In this document: piece after piece, positions 50,434 to 59,104 of the stretch
How positions within the stretch are numbered: the first letter of the stretch is position 1
How the letters are laid out: every line of letters starts with the position of its first letter
Source of the DNA: Aquitalea aquatilis
GTDB taxonomy: Bacteria > Pseudomonadota > Gammaproteobacteria > Burkholderiales > Chromobacteriaceae
NCBI RefSeq assembly: GCF_005155025.1
Contig: NZ_CP039731.1
Coordinates: forward strand, 3,782,001 to 3,846,000
Reading direction: 5' to 3'
Length of the DNA: 64,000 nt
Notes under the pieces: model-generated
Database searches by the model: none
What the model saw: only the letters and a program-made list of their open reading frames with translations
What the model was told of the DNA's origin: nothing
Translations under genes and position numbers: made by a program

Positions 50434-50456
50434 TTTTGGATCAATTATTTCCAAAA
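50434..50456. promoter_or_regulatory. Probable LysR operator
   Basis: Perfect inverted repeat TTTTGGA - 9 bases - TCCAAAA in the space between the LysR gene and the divergent SDR-OYE gene. Dyads of this kind are typical LysR binding sites. Confidence 0.5.
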
Positions 50457-50522
50457 TACCATATTTATCCCGACATGAAATCAGACGATGATGACCTCCA
50501 TCAGAAACACGGGGTAAGTCAG

Positions 50523-52538
50523 ATGGCGTTGGATAAGAAAGTGGCTTGGCGAGCGAAGCCAGTAGCAGCAAGCACACTGCACGGCAAACAAGTTGCTGTC
50601 ATCGGAGGAACGGGCGGACTGGGAAGAGCGTTAAGCCGCGAGCTGGCTGCTGCAGGTGCAAGGGTGACTGTTGTTGGCCAAACCTTCCGCGACGGCAACA
50701 GCGCCAATATTCACTTCATTCAGGCAGACCTGAGCCTGATGAAGGAAGCACAGCGGGTTGCGGCTTTGCTGCCTGCGGAAGAGCTCGACATGCTGGTTTT
50801 CACAACCGGCATTTTTGCCGCACCTCAGCGCCAAGAAACGGCCGAAGGTATCGAGCGAGATCTGGCTGTCAGCTATTTGAATCGCCTGCTGATGCTGCAA
50901 CAGTTGGCACCCCGTCTTGGCATTCGTCGCAAACAAGCGGCATTGAAGCCGCGTGTTTTCCTCATGGGCTATCCCGGTAGTGGCCAAAAGGGTGTGTATA
51001 CCGACCTGAATGCAGAGCAGTCCTACAGCGCGATGGCTGCCCACATGAATACCGTGGCCGGTAATGAAATGCTGGTGCTCGATGGTGCCAGACGCTACCC
51101 CCATGTGACTTTCTTCGGCCTCAATCCCGGACTGATCAAAACAGGTATTCGAGACAATTTCTTTGGCAAAGGCAGCCTCAAGTCTCGTGTCATGGAGACA
51201 CTGATTGGGTGGCTAACGCCGACGCCGGAACAATACGCACAGCGGATGCTGCCACTGTTGGTCAGCCCGGATCTGGAACGGTATAGCGGTTCATTCTTCA
51301 ACCGTAAAGCGCAGGCCATTCTTCCTTCTCCCGGCCTGGATGCACAGCACATCCAGCAGTTCATTGCCGCTTCAGAGCATCTACTAGCGAAAACCGGGGT
51401 GTATGAAGCAGAACAATCGCTGCCCCCACTCTCTAGCAACACACATCACTCGATGACAAAGGACTTCCACATGAAACAGATCTTCATCCCGACCAAGCTT
51501 GGCCGATACACCCTGAAAAACCGTTTTGCCATGGCTCCGATGACACGTAGTCGTGCGGAATTTGATGGCACCCCTGGCAAACTGACTGCTGAGTATTATG
51601 CCCAGCGCGCCGAGGTCGGCCTGATCATTGCGGAAGGCACCCAGCCCTCTGATGATGGCCAGGGTTATCTGATGACCCCAGGCATCTATACCGATGCACA
51701 TGTTGCCGGCTGGAAGCACGTCTCCGGCGCCGTACACGCCAAAGGCAGCCGTTTGTTCATTCAGTTGATGCATGCTGGCCGTATGTCGCACCCCGACAAT
51801 ACGCCGCACCATCGCCAAGGCGTTGCCCCTTCTGCTATCGCACCTGGTGCACAAATGTTTACGCCGACCGGGATGCAGGATGCACCCGTTCCCCGTGCAC
51901 TTAGTACTGAGGAAGTACACCAGACCATTCAGGACTTCCGTATTGCAGCACGCCGTGCCATTGAGGCGGGTGCCGACGGCGTGGAAATTCATGGCGCTAA
52001 CGCCTACCTCATTCACCAGTTCCTGGCACCCAGTGCCAACACCCGTACCGATGAATATGGCGGCTCAATAGAAAACCGTGCCCGCTTTGCCATCGAAGTT
52101 GCTGCTGCCATCGCTGAAGAAATCGGCGCTGACCGCACGGCAATTCGCCTTTCCCCGGGCATGAACATGTGGGGCATCGAAGAGGGTGAAAACGGCCCCG
52201 CGCTTTACCGTTACATGGTTGCCGAACTGAACAAGCTGGGTCTGGCTTATCTGCACCTGATGCACCTTGACAATGAGGACCTGCTGCAAGACATCCGCAT
52301 TCTGTGGAAACAAAGCCTGATTCTGAACCGTCCGGGCAAGCCGCGCGAGCAAATCGGGGACGATGTGGCTGCCGGACTGGCGGACCTGGAGTCCTACGGG
52401 CAAATGATTCTGGCGAACCCGGACTTCATCACAAGACTGGAAGCCAACGCGCCATTCAACGAGGCCGACCGTAGCACCTACTTTGGCGGCACGGAAAAGG
52501 GCTTTACCGACTATCCGGCACTCAGCACCACGCACTAA
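50523..52538 (+). CDS. SDR - old yellow enzyme in-frame fusion
   Basis: A single 671-residue frame. Residues ~18-290 are a short-chain dehydrogenase-like Rossmann domain (HGKQVAVIGGTGGLGRALSR); the usual YxxxK is not evident (YSAMAAHMNTVAGNE). After a polar linker the rest (from ATG at 51471) is a complete class I alkene reductase: FIPTKLGRYTLKNRFAMAPM, HGAN with the substrate-binding His and Asn, TRTDEYGGSIENRARF and the C-terminal YFGGTEKGFTDYP. The OYE part would reduce electrophilic alkenes or nitro compounds with NAD(P)H. The internal ATG has AAAGGAC nearby, so the OYE may also be made alone. I chose the ATG with GGGG eight bases upstream; an ATG at 50475 is possible. Confidence 0.82.
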   Translation: MALDKKVAWRAKPVAASTLHGKQVAVIGGTGGLGRALSRELAAAGARVTVVGQTFRDGNSANIHFIQADLSLMKEAQRVAALLPAEELDMLVFTTGIFAAPQRQETAEGIERDLAVSYLNRLLMLQQLAPRLGIRRKQAALKPRVFLMGYPGSGQKGVYTDLNAEQSYSAMAAHMNTVAGNEMLVLDGARRYPHVTFFGLNPGLIKTGIRDNFFGKGSLKSRVMETLIGWLTPTPEQYAQRMLPLLVSPDLERYSGSFFNRKAQAILPSPGLDAQHIQQFIAASEHLLAKTGVYEAEQSLPPLSSNTHHSMTKDFHMKQIFIPTKLGRYTLKNRFAMAPMTRSRAEFDGTPGKLTAEYYAQRAEVGLIIAEGTQPSDDGQGYLMTPGIYTDAHVAGWKHVSGAVHAKGSRLFIQLMHAGRMSHPDNTPHHRQGVAPSAIAPGAQMFTPTGMQDAPVPRALSTEEVHQTIQDFRIAARRAIEAGADGVEIHGANAYLIHQFLAPSANTRTDEYGGSIENRARFAIEVAAAIAEEIGADRTAIRLSPGMNMWGIEEGENGPALYRYMVAELNKLGLAYLHLMHLDNEDLLQDIRILWKQSLILNRPGKPREQIGDDVAAGLADLESYGQMILANPDFITRLEANAPFNEADRSTYFGGTEKGFTDYPALSTTH

Positions 52539-52550
52539 ACGGAAACCGAT

Positions 52551-53288
52551 ATGCCAGTTATGGCTCCTTTGCAGCGGATGAATCACGGTGGTCATTTCAG
52601 AGCCTATACCCTGCGTGCAGAAGGCAACGTGCTCGCTCCTTTCCTTGGTGTTGACCACGCCTGGATGAGCGGACCGACCTTCCCGCCGCATCGACATGCC
52701 GGATTCTGTGCCGTGTCCTATGTCTTTCTGGATTCGGAGACCGGTATCGACAACCGGGACTCGCTTGGCACCCACAATCTCATTCGCCTCGGTGGGCTGC
52801 ATTGGGCAACAGCTGGAAGCGGGATCATTCACCAGGAAGACCCTGCCGAAGAAGGCAAGACCGTGCACTCCTTGCAGATCTTTGTGAGTCTGCCGCCGGG
52901 GCTCGAACAGACGGCACCTTCTGCACTCAGTCTTGAGCCAGAAAACATCCCGATGCTGCGGGTGCCGGGCAGCAAGATTCGTGTGGTGCTGGGATCGCTG
53001 TCTGGGGTGACGTCACCGTTAAAGCCGCCAACCAATGTGACTTTGCTGGACATCTCGCTGGAGGACGGTGCGGAACTGGATATCCCGGTCCCCGCCGGGA
53101 TGAACATGTTTGCGATGCCTATTTTTGGCGAGACCAATATTAACGGTGAAGCCTTCTTCCTTGATGGCCATGGGCTTCCTGTCTACACGGCAAGCGAACA
53201 CCCACGAGAAGTACGCTTAAAAGCAGAGTCTGGCCCCGCCAAAGTGGTGATGTTCTGGGGCGATCCACGGTATTCCACCGCGAACTGA
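52551..53288 (+). CDS. Pirin-family protein
   Basis: A 245-residue bicupin of the pirin family. Metal ligands are seen in FPPHRHAGF, near GLHWATAGSGIIHQE (His and Glu), as in YhhW-type quercetin dioxygenases. It begins 12 bp after the SDR-OYE stop and is part of that operon. Pirins bind iron and act either as dioxygenases or as redox-sensing regulators. Length is near the family norm (230-290). Confidence 0.88.
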   Translation: MPVMAPLQRMNHGGHFRAYTLRAEGNVLAPFLGVDHAWMSGPTFPPHRHAGFCAVSYVFLDSETGIDNRDSLGTHNLIRLGGLHWATAGSGIIHQEDPAEEGKTVHSLQIFVSLPPGLEQTAPSALSLEPENIPMLRVPGSKIRVVLGSLSGVTSPLKPPTNVTLLDISLEDGAELDIPVPAGMNMFAMPIFGETNINGEAFFLDGHGLPVYTASEHPREVRLKAESGPAKVVMFWGDPRYSTAN

Positions 53289-53302
53289 ACTGAGAAAAAA
53301 TC

Positions 53303-53896
53303 ATGACCTTTAAACGCTTTACCGGAAACGATGCAGCCTTACTATTGATTGACCACCAGGTTGGCACGATGGGTTGGGTCAATTCCTTGCCCTTTGAAGA
53401 AATCAAGCGTAATGCGCTGATGCTGGCAAAGTCGGCACAAATCCTGCGTATGCCCGTCGTATTGACCTCCAGCATGGAAGAGTACGCGCAGGGCCCCCTG
53501 CTTAGTGAACTGGAAGAAATATTGCCCGCTGAGTTTGCTGCACGCATTAAACGCCTTGGCATCGTCAACGCCATGGACGATGAAAACTTTGCGGCTGCAG
53601 TCAACGCTACCGGACGCAAACGAGTCATCATTGCAGGCGTCACCAACGATGTATGTACCGTTTACCCGGCACTGAGTCTGGTTAGCATGGGCTACGAAGT
53701 TCAGGTTGTAGCAGATGCTGGCGGCTCGCCAAGCAAGCTGGCAGACGACATGGCTTTGCGCCGCATGGAAAAGGCAGGGGTTACGCTGACGAGTACCAAT
53801 CAGGTCATTGCCGAGCTGGTCGGCAGTTGGAGCACACCAGAAGGTGGTGAGATCGTGCAGCAAGTGATCATGCCTGCACTACAAGCAGGAAACTAA
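53303..53896 (+). CDS. Isochorismatase-family hydrolase (YcaC-like)
   Basis: A 197-residue cysteine hydrolase of the isochorismatase superfamily: Asp in LLLIDHQVGTM, Lys in GRKRVIIAGVTNDVC and nucleophile Cys in TNDVCTVYPAL, closely following E. coli YcaC in pattern and length. The true substrate of YcaC proteins is unsettled. It starts 14 bp after the pirin gene and is the last gene of the operon; a hairpin terminator follows. Confidence 0.9.
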   Translation: MTFKRFTGNDAALLLIDHQVGTMGWVNSLPFEEIKRNALMLAKSAQILRMPVVLTSSMEEYAQGPLLSELEEILPAEFAARIKRLGIVNAMDDENFAAAVNATGRKRVIIAGVTNDVCTVYPALSLVSMGYEVQVVADAGGSPSKLADDMALRRMEKAGVTLTSTNQVIAELVGSWSTPEGGEIVQQVIMPALQAGN

Positions 53897-53916
53897 GCAT
53901 ACGTATTGATGCCAGG

Positions 53917-53945
53917 ATGGCCGCTACCCTTAGAGGTGCGGCCAT
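53917..53945 (+). terminator. Rho-independent-type terminator
   Basis: ATGGCCGC / GCGGCCAT stem with inner ACC/GGT pairing, followed by TTCACTTTTATC, 20 bp after the isochorismatase-like gene. Confidence 0.7.
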
Positions 53946-54232
53946 TTCACTTTTATCTCCGGTAGTCCGTTCTGACCGCACGGTCTCCGACCAGGTTGAA
54001 GATCGTCAACTGGTCGGCCGAAACGGACATTCCTTTAGAGGGGTGGATACGTCCGGTATGCATGTCATTGCAGATACCTGCTACCCCAAGCGGCACGCCG
54101 GCATTCTCACAAGCAATTACTGCAAAATATGCAGCAATAAACTGCATGGTGGCCATATTGCTTACCTGTGATTACATTTCCATAATCGGGGTCTGAAGGT
54201 TACAAGGCCTGCTACACCCCAAGGAGATATCA
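53946..54232. other. Intergenic region with dispersed repeat
   Basis: Between the terminator and the quinone reductase gene. It contains a structured repeat at 53987-54017 and should contain the promoter of the following operon. No recognisable gene on either strand. Confidence 0.5.
53987..54017. repeat. Dispersed hairpin repeat, copy A
   Basis: CCGACCAG ... CTGGTCGG, arms of eight bases, followed by CCGAAACGG. A related copy lies at 57222-57253 where the arm end has changed A-T for G-C in a way that preserves pairing. Confidence 0.65.
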
Positions 54233-55207
54233 ATGGTTGCTGTTGTCCGGCTTGAGCAATATGGTCCGCCCAGTGTCCTGTACATACAGGAACTGGCTCC
54301 CGTTTCGCCCGGGGTTGGTGAAGTGTGGGTCGAGCACACAGCCATCGGCGTGAACTATCTGGATGTAATGCAACGCGCGGGTGCGGTAAAGCTACCGCTG
54401 CCATCTAGCCTGGGGCAGGAAGGTGCCGGACATGTTACAGCTGTCGGCGAGGGAGTAAGCCACATCCGGGTCGGTGACCGTGTTGCTTATGCAGCCGGGC
54501 CGCTTGGTGCCTATGCTACTGGCCGCTCCTACCCTGCCGAACGGCTGGTCAAACTGCCTGACGACGTGTCCTGTGACATTGCCGCAGCAAGCCTGTTCAA
54601 GGGAATGACCGCACAATATCTGCTCAAGAGTACTTATCCGGTCGCACCTGGCAGTTGCATCCTGCTATATGGCGTGGCCGGTGGTGTTGGCGCCATCATG
54701 GCACAGTGGGCCAAACAGCTTGGGGCCTTCGTGATCGGTGTGGTATCGAAAGCGGCCAGCGTGCCAACAGCTGAAGCGGTGGGCTGTGATGCGGTGCTGG
54801 TTTTCAATCCGGCCACACTGGCTGCTGATGTTGCCCATGTCACCCATGGCAACATGGTGGATGTAGTGTACGACCCGATTGGCCGCCTGACATTCGCGGC
54901 ATCGCTGGACTGCCTGCGCCCCCGAGGGCTGATGGTATCGTTTGGTGCATCCTCTGGCGTGCCCGACCCGGTTGAACTGGCCACACTGAATGCCAAAGGC
55001 GCGTTGTTCCTGACACGGCCGTCCCTGGCTGCCCATACTGCCAGTGTTGCTGAGTACCAGCAGCGCGCGCAGGACGTACTGAACGCATTAGGCCAAGGCC
55101 TTATCACTCCCCAGATCCGTGGGCGTTATGCCTTGGCCGATGTGGCCAATGCACATGCCGATCTGGAATCCGGCCGGGTTTCCGGCAGCATTATCTTGCA
55201 ACCATGA
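54233..55207 (+). CDS. NADPH:quinone oxidoreductase (QorA-like)
   Basis: A 324-residue zinc-free medium-chain reductase of the zeta-crystallin group, following E. coli QorA throughout: AIGVNYLDVMQRAG, LGQEGAGHVTAVGEGV, VGDRVAYA, the nucleotide-binding AGGVGAIMAQWAKQLGA, VYDPIGR and LMVSFGASSG, with the substrate-side RPSL. It reduces quinones with NADPH. AAGGAG lies before the ATG. The next gene (LysR) overlaps its stop by four bases (ATGA), so they are co-transcribed. Confidence 0.92.
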   Translation: MVAVVRLEQYGPPSVLYIQELAPVSPGVGEVWVEHTAIGVNYLDVMQRAGAVKLPLPSSLGQEGAGHVTAVGEGVSHIRVGDRVAYAAGPLGAYATGRSYPAERLVKLPDDVSCDIAAASLFKGMTAQYLLKSTYPVAPGSCILLYGVAGGVGAIMAQWAKQLGAFVIGVVSKAASVPTAEAVGCDAVLVFNPATLAADVAHVTHGNMVDVVYDPIGRLTFAASLDCLRPRGLMVSFGASSGVPDPVELATLNAKGALFLTRPSLAAHTASVAEYQQRAQDVLNALGQGLITPQIRGRYALADVANAHADLESGRVSGSIILQP

Positions 55208-56139
55208 TCCACGACATATCCGACACGCAACACAGTGATGAAATCGCAGCCCTGCTGGCGGTGGCTGCGGAAGGTTCTTTCGTTGCCGCAGGGCGCTTGC
55301 TGCAACGTCATCCCACCGTGATCTCCCGGCGGGTGGCTGCCATGGAAGCCCGTCTGGGCATTCGTCTGGTGCAGCGAACCACCCGGCAGGTTCGCCTGAC
55401 CGACGCAGGCATTCTGCTGACGCAGAAATTGCGTACGGCCATCAAGCTGATTACCGAAGCCGAGCAAGAGGCGCAGGCGGGAGCCGCCGAAGTGCGCGGC
55501 ACCTTGCGGCTTGCCCTGCCGGCCGCGATGGGAAGGCAATGGCTGGCTCCGATGTTGCCTGACTTCCTCGCAGCCTACCCGCAGGTTTCCATCGTGGCTG
55601 ACTACAGTGAGCGCTTTGTTGACCTCATCGCGGAAGGGTTCGATCTGGCAATACGCATGGGCGAATTGCAGGACAGCCGGCTGCTTGCCAAGAAGCTTGG
55701 CGACCACCGCCGCATCCTGTGTGCCTCTCCTGCGTACATCGCCGTGCATGGCCAGCCGGCCACACCACAGGTGCTGGTACAGCACAACTGCTTGCGCTTC
55801 AGCGGCTTCAGCACCTTTCCGGAATGGCGGCTGACCAACGGGAATCAGCAGCAAACCGTACCGGTTTCCGGATCAATGACCAGCAATGACAGTGAGGCAC
55901 TGCTGGCTGCAGCCTGTTCCGGCTGCGGCATTCTGGCTGCCGGCGAATGGCTGATGAGCCGTGATATTGCAGCAGGCAAGCTGGTACAAGTTCTGCCGGA
56001 CTGGCAACTGGATGCACAAGGAGGCATCTATCTGGTGCGTCCATCAGCCAGGTATGCCGCCGCCAGCACGCTGGCATTCAAAGCCTGGATTGAAGAGCGC
56101 TTCAGTACCGGGCTGCCCTGGCACATCGGGAGGGACTGA
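55204..56139 (+). CDS. LysR-family transcriptional regulator
   Basis: A 311-residue LysR regulator: helix-turn-helix (AAGRLLQRHPTVISRRVAAM), TTRQVRLTDAG, and effector domain (GTLRLALPAAMGRQWLAPML, FDLAIRMGELQDS). Unusually for LysR genes it lies in the same direction as its neighbour, overlapping the quinone reductase stop by four bases and ending 1 bp before the EamA gene, so the three form one operon and the regulator is probably autoregulating it. Confidence 0.92.
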   Translation: MIHDISDTQHSDEIAALLAVAAEGSFVAAGRLLQRHPTVISRRVAAMEARLGIRLVQRTTRQVRLTDAGILLTQKLRTAIKLITEAEQEAQAGAAEVRGTLRLALPAAMGRQWLAPMLPDFLAAYPQVSIVADYSERFVDLIAEGFDLAIRMGELQDSRLLAKKLGDHRRILCASPAYIAVHGQPATPQVLVQHNCLRFSGFSTFPEWRLTNGNQQQTVPVSGSMTSNDSEALLAAACSGCGILAAGEWLMSRDIAAGKLVQVLPDWQLDAQGGIYLVRPSARYAAASTLAFKAWIEERFSTGLPWHIGRD

Positions 56140-56140
56140 C

Positions 56141-57043
56141 ATGCTGCGACTCGTCAATCACGCCCACCCATACCGCGGGGTGGCCCTGTCGGTGACATCA
56201 TCCTGCCTGTTTGCTGGCTTGTATTACTATGCCACCTTGCTATCACCGCTGACCGGCGTGCAGATCTTTGGCTGGCGCATGCTGCTTACTCTGCCTTGCG
56301 TCACCCTGTTCATGTTGCTCAGCCGGGAGTGGAAACATGTCCAGCACTTGCTGACCAGACTCAAGCAGAAACCGGTTTTGTTTCTTGGCCTGCTATGCAG
56401 CAGCGCATTGCTGGGCACCCAGCAATGGCTATTCATGTGGGCACCGCTGAATGGGCGTGGCCTGCAGGTATCACTGGGCTATTTTTTGTTGCCGCTGTGC
56501 ATGCTGCTCTCCGGCAGACTGTTCTACAAAGAACAACTCTCCCGCCTGCAAAAGCTGGCCAGTCTGTTTGCGGCCTGCGGAGTAGGCCATGCGCTTTATC
56601 GGGCGGGCGGATTTTCATGGGAGGCGTTGCTGGTTGCACTGGGTTTCCCGGCCTACTTCATGTTGCGACGGCGCCTTTCCACCGAACACCTGGGCGGACT
56701 CTGGTTCGACATGTTGCTGACCTTGCCCTTTGCCAGCTGGGTTGTGTGGGGGCAGCAGGCCAGTAGTCATCCGTTTGCACAGCACCCCAGCCTGTATCCG
56801 CTGGTCGTCTTGCTGGCACTGATCAGTGCAACGGCATTCATGGCTTATATCACTGCCAGCCGCTTGTTACCGCTAGGGCTGTTTGGCTTGTTGGGATACG
56901 TCGAACCGGTGTTGATGCTGTTGGTAGCCCTGGTGCTGGGGGAGCATATCCAGCCCGAAGAGTGGCTGACCTATCTCCCTATCTGGTCAGCAGTCGTATT
57001 GATGGTCATTGAGGGTGGGCATCACGTACTGTGTGGGAAGTAG
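56141..57043 (+). CDS. EamA/DMT-family transporter (RarD-like)
   Basis: A 300-residue inner-membrane protein with about ten hydrophobic helices in two EamA repeats (GVALSVTSSCLFAGLYYYAT; LGYFLLPLCMLLSGRLFYKE; SATAFMAYITASRLLPLGLF). The features follow RarD: GWRMLLTLP after the first helix and ASLGYF-like LGYFLLPL. The substrate is unknown; the superfamily moves amino acids and metabolites. The ATG is preceded by GGAGGG and lies 1 bp after the LysR stop. Confidence 0.88.
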   Translation: MLRLVNHAHPYRGVALSVTSSCLFAGLYYYATLLSPLTGVQIFGWRMLLTLPCVTLFMLLSREWKHVQHLLTRLKQKPVLFLGLLCSSALLGTQQWLFMWAPLNGRGLQVSLGYFLLPLCMLLSGRLFYKEQLSRLQKLASLFAACGVGHALYRAGGFSWEALLVALGFPAYFMLRRRLSTEHLGGLWFDMLLTLPFASWVVWGQQASSHPFAQHPSLYPLVVLLALISATAFMAYITASRLLPLGLFGLLGYVEPVLMLLVALVLGEHIQPEEWLTYLPIWSAVVLMVIEGGHHVLCGK

Positions 57044-57436
57044 TGACTTCCGCGATACATCAGCCTGGCTGACAGTAGGTCGGCCAAAGTGGCCAGTCTA
57101 CATGCTGGAGCGTAATGTCTGGTCTGTACCGGATTCAGCAGGCGATAAGAAAAGACTGTTCTCCAAGTGAAAGCAGTCAATGTCGTGCGAAGTTTGAACT
57201 TCTGCTTCGGCCGAACTCCTGCCGACCAAGTTGACCAACCGTCAGTTGGTCGGCCATAGCGGTCTTCGGCACCACCTGACCTGAACGACTGCCCAAGGAT
57301 ACATACCAGCCATTCCTGTGTCGCCGGCACTGAATGTCGACTCAAGGCAATCAGGAATGCAAACTATCGACCCGAAGCGGCCGTTTTATGTTTTCGCAGG
57401 GCAATGTCGGCTTTCCCTGTATAACCTGCCGAAGCT
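57044..57436. other. Intergenic repeat-rich region, no gene
   Basis: Nearly 400 bp between convergent EamA and LysR genes. It contains several GGTCGGCC-type blocks, the hairpin repeat at 57222-57253 and a stretch (57308-57345) similar to 37977-38014. It looks like decayed dispersed repeats. Confidence 0.55.
57222..57253. repeat. Dispersed hairpin repeat, copy B
   Basis: CCGACCAA ... TTGGTCGG, eight-base arms, followed by CCATAGCGG. The loop is longer by one base than copy A at 53987. Confidence 0.65.
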
Positions 57437-58369
57437 TTAGCGCTGGCCTAGTGTGACTGGCGTTTTTAGTCGCTCAAGCATGAAATCAATGAACGCTCGA
57501 ACACGCGCCGACAAATGTCGGTTCTGAGGGTAAGTCACTGAGAACTGGCGCGACCTTCCGCCATACGACTGCAACACCTCAACAAGTTCACCTCTGGCCA
57601 CGGCAGGGCCCGCAATGAAGTGATACGTCTGGAAGAGTCCACCGCCAGCATTGCCCCAGCTGATGCAACCGAAAGCATCGTCCAGTAGCCGTAGTCTGCT
57701 CCGGACCGTGTAGTCCAATTCCTTGCTGTCAGGCGCCGTAAAAATCCAGGGCATTACCCGACCCGTTGTCGGCAAGACAAACTGCAAGCAGTCATGGTTG
57801 GCCAGGTCATTCACCGAATGCGGAACACCATGCCGAGCCAGATAGTCCGGTGTAGCAAATACGCCAACGGTAGCGTCTTCCAGTTTGTGCGCAATAAGAC
57901 GGGAATCCTGAGGCATACCAATTCGAATTGCCAGGTCGTAACCCTCATCGACAATGTCTACCACGCGGTTGGACAGGCTCAATTCGAGTTCAATCTGAGG
58001 GTAGGTCTCCGTGAAATACTGGAGGAGTGGAAGCAGACGATAGTTGGCATACAAGGTGCCGACACTGATACGCAACACACCACTGGGCACTTTCTGATTA
58101 CCCGTGATGGCACGCTCGGCCTCGGCAATTTGCTCCAGGGCCTGCTGACATTGCTGCCAGTACAGTTCACCTTCGCTGGTCAGCCGGACATTACGCGTTG
58201 TTCTGGAAAAGAGACGGACCCCCAGCCGTTCTTCCAGGCGCTTGATGGAACGGCTCACTGAGGCTGGGGTAAGCCTGAGAGACTCGGCGGCAACTGAGAA
58301 ACTGCCCAATTCCGCTGCTTTGCAGAAAAGTTCGATACTGCCCAACTGAATGGCGTCGAATGTCCGCAC
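57437..58369 (-). CDS. LysR-family transcriptional regulator
   Basis: A 310-residue LysR regulator: helix-turn-helix (VAAESLRLTPASVSRSIKRL), TTRNVRLTSEG, effector domain (GVLRISVGTLYANYRLLPLL, YDLAIRIGMPQDS). The start is GTG without a clear ribosome site. It is divergent from the SRPBCC gene with an AT-rich dyad between them, which suggests control of that gene and the oxidoreductase that once followed it. Confidence 0.92.
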   Translation of the reverse strand: MRTFDAIQLGSIELFCKAAELGSFSVAAESLRLTPASVSRSIKRLEERLGVRLFSRTTRNVRLTSEGELYWQQCQQALEQIAEAERAITGNQKVPSGVLRISVGTLYANYRLLPLLQYFTETYPQIELELSLSNRVVDIVDEGYDLAIRIGMPQDSRLIAHKLEDATVGVFATPDYLARHGVPHSVNDLANHDCLQFVLPTTGRVMPWIFTAPDSKELDYTVRSRLRLLDDAFGCISWGNAGGGLFQTYHFIAGPAVARGELVEVLQSYGGRSRQFSVTYPQNRHLSARVRAFIDFMLERLKTPVTLGQR

Positions 58370-58386
58370 AATTTATTCTCTGATGT

Positions 58387-58417
58387 AATAAATAAAGTGA
58401 TTTTACAGCTATTTATT
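58387..58417. promoter_or_regulatory. Possible LysR operator
   Basis: Inverted repeat AATAAATA - 15 bases - TATTTATT between the divergent LysR and SRPBCC genes. AT-rich, so it could also be a chance promoter feature. Confidence 0.4.
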
Positions 58418-58505
58418 GACTAATGCGTTGCACGTACAGTCCAGTCATCGCTGGCACCGCATGTACCGGCCTTAGCTTCCCGACAAACAATCATAGGATT
58501 TCACC

Positions 58506-59027
58506 ATGAGCGACATTATCTGGCCGGAAGGCTATGTTCCTGGATTTACTGACAACTACTGCTCAAACGAAGTCATCGTTACCGGCCTGACGGTGGCCGA
58601 GTTGTGGCCTCTGCTGAATACGCCGCATTTGTGGCCAACCTACTATGCAAACTCGGCCAATAGCCGCTTCTACTACGGCAAAGGGCCTGAATTGGAAAAC
58701 CAAGTGCGCTTCTATTTCAAGACGTTCGGCTTCCCGGTTGAGGCCGAGGTCGTCGAGCATGTGCCACCCGTTACCGGACAAGCGGCCCGCATGGCTTGGC
58801 ATGGCTGGGCTGGCACCACTCCGGAAGACCGCCTGGATGTGCACCACGCCTGGCTGATTGAAGAGCTATCAGCCGGACGTGTGCGTATCCTCACCCAGGA
58901 AACTCAGGTCGGCAAGCCGGCTCAAGCTCTGGCACTAACCAAGCCGAATCCCATGATTAACGGCCATCAGGACTGGCTGGAAGGCATGGTGGCCGCTGCC
59001 CGCCACACAAAATTCTCAAACGAATAA
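58506..59027 (+). CDS. SRPBCC-fold protein
   Basis: A 173-residue START/polyketide-cyclase-like protein with an expected helix-grip pattern: opening strand VIVTGLTVAELWPLLNTPHL, middle GPELENQVRFYFKTFGFPVE and closing long helix NGHQDWLEGMVAAARHTKF. The family binds hydrophobic small molecules in a central cavity. It was co-transcribed with an NAD-binding oxidoreductase of which only the first codons remain 14 bp downstream. Confidence 0.85.
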   Translation: MSDIIWPEGYVPGFTDNYCSNEVIVTGLTVAELWPLLNTPHLWPTYYANSANSRFYYGKGPELENQVRFYFKTFGFPVEAEVVEHVPPVTGQAARMAWHGWAGTTPEDRLDVHHAWLIEELSAGRVRILTQETQVGKPAQALALTKPNPMINGHQDWLEGMVAAARHTKFSNE

Positions 59028-59041
59028 TCAGGAGAATTTGC

Positions 59042-59104
59042 ATGTCTAACGTCGCCGTTTTAGGCTTGGGTGCCATGGGTAAGACTGACTGCTTGTGGCC
59101 GTGA
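59042..59104 (+). pseudogene. 5' stub of an NAD(P)-binding oxidoreductase
   Basis: Starts with a good ribosome site (AGGAGAATTTGC) and MSNVAVLGLGAMG, the dinucleotide-binding start of the 3-hydroxyisobutyrate dehydrogenase / NAD-binding-2 family, then immediately loses homology and stops after 20 residues. A deletion or insertion has removed the rest of the gene. Confidence 0.75.

Noticed and set aside
53953-54156. 67-residue minus-strand frame in the intergenic region
   Set aside because: Covers a dispersed repeat, has no ribosome site or recognisable motif.
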